In this document: in pieces, positions 60,201 through 64,000 of the stretch
Layout of the letters: each line of letters starts with the position of its first letter
How positions within the stretch are numbered: the stretch's first letter is position 1
Assembly (NCBI GenBank): GCA_947568835.1
Contig: OX387606.1
Location: 14,570,001-14,634,000, forward strand
Reading direction: 5' to 3'
Origin: Protonemura montana
Lineage: Eukaryota; Arthropoda; Insecta; Plecoptera; Nemouridae
Length of the DNA stretch: 64,000 nucleotides
Position numbers and translations under genes: made by a program
Notes under the pieces: model-generated
Database searches by the model: none
What the model was told of the DNA's origin: nothing
The model's input: the letters and a program-made list of their open reading frames with translations, nothing else

Positions 60201-63200
60201 AGAACGGGTGTCTTCGCCGGCGCTTTCGTGGAGGAATTTGCTGCGGAAATGGCCTGGAACAAAGAGAGCGAACTGTTGTCACAAAAGGCGCCAAAAAAGA
60301 AGAATATATTGGATTGCTACCAAGAAACTTCTTTGCAAATGTAACAGTTCTGACAAGAAATAAGAGGCATTGTAACAGAAACTGTAACGGCTAATGAGTA
60401 CCAACTATGAGCAAGCAATCATAAATCCATCCCTGAAGAAAATGTCAGTTTGACCTAAGATTTTATCTCATTTTTAGAATATTATTTTAATCAAATAATA
60501 ACTGCACTAGATTAATCATAAAATGATATGGCTATTGCCATTTTCGATCAATGATTATGCTGATAGCTTTCTAAGATAAGATGAGAAAAAAAGATTATTA
60601 ATGGATGTGTATACGTGAGTCGCTCTCCACAATGAGCGTCTATGACAGCAAGCAAGGTAATATAAGCGCACCTTTTGCTGATGCAAGTTGACGGTCGGAT
60701 TCGAGGAAACTGGTGCGACAACTCCGGCAATGTTCAACGTAGCCACCTCGAGGAACTTCTGGACTGCAAGCAACTGAGCGGCGTCGGAGCTGGACTGCAT
60801 CGACGGAGTCCCTGCTGCCATCAGTTGCTGCTCAAACAAGAAAAAGCTTAGATCTTTGCATGTGTAACAGTAACTATAACTTGCCTGGCACTGCACAGAA
60901 CACAACCTCCTTACAAATCACTAGCCACCATTATTGCTGACAATGCTTCTAGCCCCACGACGCTTTATCTATCCGGTGTCAAGGGAGAGCTCTTATTTTA
61001 TTATTAATTAAATAATTGTTATCTTATCATCTTATATCTTATTATTATCTTATACTAAAAACGCTAAATACTAAATACTAAAAACGCATGCGTTGGGTAT
61101 GTGTTTTTAGTTTTTAACCAATTAGTGCTCTCCAGTATCGACTCCGTGACAACTATTCCAAACAATAAATCTTCTTTGCCAAAAATAAGCATAAATCATA
61201 AAACTATAAATAACCACTAAACTATAAATAAGAGAACATCGACCACTCCTGAGAAGAGGGTAACCTGTAACACTGGGTTTTTTTCTCAGCTTCTCAGGTT
61301 CCCAACTGAGCATACTAATGCAAGAGTGCTAGGCTGGAAAAATATGCAACCGAACCAGGATACGAACCCGGGACCTACCAATTGCCGGTCGGGTGCTCTA
61401 CCAACTGAGCTATCCGGACATATCCAGCTTTCGCAGGGTGGGATAAGGGATCCCCTCAAGGGGGAAGAGGCCGAGGTGACTCGTATGGACGAGTTCGTAG
61501 CAACTCTATGATGAGATGCTAATTTAATGGCCACAGGTCTGTTACTATTTCTCAAATCCCGGTTATCTTGAAAGATTATGGATTTGCTACGAAATCGTCC
61601 ATACGAGTCATCTCGGCCTCTTCCCCCTTGTGGGGATCCCTTGTCGTCCCCGCGAAAGCTGGAATATGAGCGTCCGGATAGCTGTTGGTAGAGCACCCGA
61701 CCGGCAATTGGGAGGTTCCGGGTTCGTATCCAGGTTTGGTTTGGTTGCACATTTTTCCAGCCTAGCTTCCTTTCCATCTACCACTTGCTGGCTTAAGCTC
61801 CTAGTGGAAATGCCAGAAAACTAAAAAACACTGCAATGCAAGAGTGTTTCTTTTCTATTGAGCCAAGGGGTTACCGGAAATGTGCACAAAAAATTATGAT
61901 GACCAAGTCAAGATTATAGATTCATTGCCCTAAAGTTCCTCAGTTACATGGTAAGCCAATGACTGAGGCTTATGTGTCAATAAACAATAAGACCTTAAGA
62001 AAACAGCTGGGCTTGATTGATATCCTTCAACAAAACATTAAGACCGATGAAGCTGGCCTCACCTGTGTAGCTCGGGCAATTCCGGTTTGCTGTTCAAGCT
62101 GTTTCTTTTGCTCCTCGAGTTTTGCCTTGGTTTGCATCATCTCGAGTGTCAGCTTCTTCTGGTGCAGCTCTATTAGTTCCTTTTGCTTGCGGATCAGCTC
62201 ATCACGCATATGCTTCTCCGCAGCAGTTTTGGGGTCGGAATCAAGGTCAGCGAGCATGCCAAGGTTGGCAACGGCTGCTGCCATCGGGGACATCACCGAG
62301 CTGGGGGCGACAGGGGTTGGGGTAGGCTGCAAGGAAATGGCAAACTAAACTGTTAGAAATCCAGCATATCGATAAAATAGCATGCAACTAATAAGCAGCA
62401 TGCAACAAAGAATTAATTGTTTAAGATAGAAAATGAGGAAAGTCCCATATTGGTTGTCAGTCAATGAAATTTGTTCAGATTTTAAGGGGCCCATCAAATG
62501 CAAAGTTACTTCAAAATCATGAAGGCAGACACATGAATTGTCGATGGTTTGAAGGATGAAGAATATCCTTTCATTTAAACAAGGTTTTCAGGAAAATCAA
62601 AATAAACTAGAGCTAAAAGAAGTTCTATCGTTATCAGTTTTAGAATTGATTAAAAAAATCATATTACACTCAAGGAACCATAAAGTAGCAGTTAAACTCC
62701 ACCGGTTCAGCTAGCACGCAAGGAACTCTTAAAGTCTCCACACTAGCTACTCACTGATCTTATATCCACGTAACAGCAAAATTGTCAAAGGTCTACTCAC
62801 CACAGCAAAGAACTTTGGGTTGACGTGGATACTGGTGGGTGGCGGTGCCGTGATGGGCCAGGCAGGGTCAATGGAGTTGACTCGAACGTCGACAGTGTAC
62901 AGCTTCTTGGCGGGAAAAACGTCATTCCACGTCTGGCGCAACTTGAACATCTGTGCACGTGTTCGCTCGTCCACCTTCACAATCCACGGAGTCGGTTAGT
63001 GGTAGATCCGACAATCAAGTCACGATGCAAAGCGGTGGTTGGTAAAATTTCAAAGAGGGGACTCCTTTTTAAAATCAAAGTCAAATGCTAAGTTTTATTT
63101 TTCTCGAGGGTTTTAGATGAAGCGAAAATTTGGTAAAACCGATGATTCTAGAAACTGCACTAATGGTTACCAATGCTGTGGAATATAACATGATATATAA

Positions 63201-63452
63201 TAATAAAAATAATATTAATAATAACAAAGAATTAAGAAGATGAGACTTATGGTATTTCAGAACTAAATTTATTTTGCAATCATAAACGGTAACATCAAGG
63301 CACACAATTTCAGTGATAAAGCTCACCTTTTCGAAGCAAGTGCAGAATGTAGAGACAATATTCTGGGTGAAGAGACTGACGTATGCTTTCCCAACATTCT
63401 TCACGATCGAGTCGATGAGGTATAAGACGGGTAGCTTGATGTCGCTCTGCAC
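51246..63452 (-). CDS. PCF11: PCF11, cleavage/polyadenylation and termination factor (5' end outside window)
   Basis: PCF11 binds the RNA polymerase II C-terminal domain and, with CLP1, drives mRNA 3'-end cleavage and transcription termination in the nucleus. Twenty exons join in frame (1869 residues; human 1555): 63452-63327, 62974-62801, 62326-62063, 60827-60672, 60253-59269, 57856-57694, 57567-57334, 57251-57133, 57002-56833, 56448-56210, 55856-55509, 55298-54975, 54799-54557, 54385-54075, 53888-53769, 53681-53327, 53039-52813, 52524-52295, 52153-51877 and 51790-51246. Seen in order: the CID (LPVLYLIDSIVKNVGKAYVS, LDVRVNSxDPAW-like), an EKQ-rich coiled coil, RDPRL and a Lys/Ser-rich linker, MSQANEQIKSGQLSSSQYN, zinc finger CSSCGVRF with HLDWHF, the WYYDVSDWL CLP1-binding box, and a second finger CEMCHDKF. 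The first part of the CID lies right of 64000. Confidence 0.94.
57857..59268 (-). other. PCF11: PCF11 intron, short internal duplication
   Basis: A 1.4 kb intron. GAATTTTCAATTTTGTCTA occurs twice, near 58068 and 58132, a small tandem duplication. No exon was found; the donor AAAA/GTAAGC at 59268 continues in frame to the exon at 57856. Confidence 0.6.
61328..61503 (-). repeat. tRNA-headed SINE, left arm of inverted pair
   Basis: On the minus strand it reads A box TAGCTCAGTTGGTAGAGC, then B box GGTTCGTATCC, as in a tRNA. The order of parts on that strand is CGTATGGACGA-like body, GGATCCC, a short spacer, tRNA head, and a 3' part ending GGCTGGAAAAAT-like on the plus strand. It is the near-complete reverse complement of 61584-61766 and matches the fragment at 1-58. 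The anticodon loop lacks T33, so it is not a working tRNA. Confidence 0.8.
61584..61766 (+). repeat. tRNA-headed SINE, right arm of inverted pair
   Basis: The same unit as 61328-61503, on the plus strand. It contains a slightly damaged A box (TAGCTGTTGGTAGAGC) and B box GGTTCGTATCC. An 80-base spacer (61504-61583) separates the arms. Confidence 0.8.
62327..62800 (-). other. PCF11: PCF11 intron, nothing recognised
   Basis: A 474-base intron between the CID exon ending VNPKFFAV and the coiled-coil exon starting PTPTPVAP. No features were seen. Confidence 0.6.
62975..63326 (-). other. PCF11: PCF11 intron inside the CID
   Basis: A 352-base AT-rich intron with an AAT/TAA-rich stretch near 63190-63235. 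No features otherwise. Confidence 0.6.
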
Positions 63453-64000
63453 CTATATAATGACAAGAAAATGCCCCGTTGGGGTCACGAAACCACCTAG
63501 CTAACCCACTTAACAATGAACATATCGACAAGAATTGACACAATTCTGATTGACAGCAGGTTTTGGTTGCCTAAGTAATTACATAGGATGAGACATCCAA
63601 AAAGATAAAAGATTTTGTGAAAATGTTTATTATTATTTTGTACAGTTCATTTGGTATATTATATCAAAAAAAAAGAGGAAATAAATTTTAAGAAAAAAAA
63701 ACGGAAATACGCTTTATATTTTGGGTAGAGACGGAAGCTGCTTGCTCAGGAACAGAAGGCCAACATCGATCAACGTTGATGACGTCAAAAATGCCAATGG
63801 AAAAGTGTTGCTGCAAACACTAGGTTCTAATGTCACTCGTGACGGCACAGGAAGTCGAGCGAGAAGGACCAAAGCCGATTGCCGAGTCTTGAAGGCCAAC
63901 AAATCTCCTGGGCGAAAGACAAGGAACTGCTCCTTCAATCCACGAACATCCATCTCGCCGAGTTCTTCTCGTACATCGATTGACCAACTGAATGTCCGGA
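63453..64000 (-). other. PCF11 upstream region with an unassigned open stretch
   Basis: The missing PCF11 N-terminal exon (start of the CID) is not here. From about 63714 to the window edge the DNA becomes GC-richer and is open on both strands. The minus strand reads FLVFRPGDLLAFKTRQSALV and ends at a stop at 63714-63716. The plus strand reads SSSRTSIDQLNVR at the edge. Neither is recognised. It could be the last exon of a neighbouring minus-strand gene, with AATAAA-like sequence near 63630, or chance. Confidence 0.3.

Larger units (their letters stand above)
60828..62062 (-). other. PCF11: PCF11 intron carrying an inverted SINE pair
   Basis: A 1.2 kb intron. About 440 bases of it are two copies of the tRNA-headed repeat in opposite orientation (61328-61766). 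The rest is AT-rich and featureless. Confidence 0.7.

Noticed and set aside
1-64000. CRISPR arrays, operons, phage or bacterial defence genes
   Set aside because: None seen; all recognised genes are intron-containing animal genes.

Overview
The window is nuclear DNA of an invertebrate animal. Every gene I could build is split by spliceosomal introns, is animal-type and is eukaryotic in regulation (no operons or ribosome binding sites). The DNA is AT-rich and carries animal transposon families: a P/THAP element, a PIF/Harbinger-type element, a non-LTR retrotransposon and tRNA-headed SINEs. I cannot place the species further from sequence alone.

Layout. The left 29 kb is one long plus-strand gene, a bestrophin chloride channel. 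Ten coding exons are visible, introns reach about 9 kb, and the first short coding exon was not found. From 30 kb the DNA is gene-dense. On the minus strand come PPIL1 (30285-31608, peptidyl-prolyl isomerase), MTX1 (31962-34326, mitochondrial outer-membrane import), ECHS1 (35351-37311, mitochondrial enoyl-CoA hydratase) and LAMTOR1 (38980-42347, lysosomal Ragulator scaffold). After a transposon-filled gap, NARS2 (47683-49436, mitochondrial asparaginyl-tRNA synthetase) is on the plus strand. PCF11 (51246 to beyond the right edge, mRNA 3'-end processing and transcription termination) is on the minus strand, in 20 visible coding exons. The exon models join in frame at every junction. Complete models give PPIL1 170 aa, MTX1 325, ECHS1 294, LAMTOR1 167 and NARS2 484, close to the human lengths. 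Visible PCF11 is 1869 aa and visible bestrophin about 692 aa.

How the genes relate. They are housekeeping genes without a shared pathway, although three products (MTX1, ECHS1, NARS2) are mitochondrial. LAMTOR1 and NARS2 are head to head. Their shared upstream region is split by a truncated LINE and by a P/THAP element carrying a nested PIF/Harbinger-type element. The bestrophin/PPIL1 and NARS2/PCF11 pairs are convergent. BEST1, LAMTOR1, NARS2 and PCF11 all map to human 11q, so part of this linkage may be ancient.

I found no evidence for a wholly new biological system. The most interesting signals are a partial tandem duplication of a bestrophin exon that would act as a poison exon if spliced in, the nested transposon at the LAMTOR1/NARS2 promoter, an inverted pair of tRNA-SINEs in a PCF11 intron, three DVDLR boxes and a CaaX-like C terminus in PCF11, and a perfect hairpin in an MTX1 intron.
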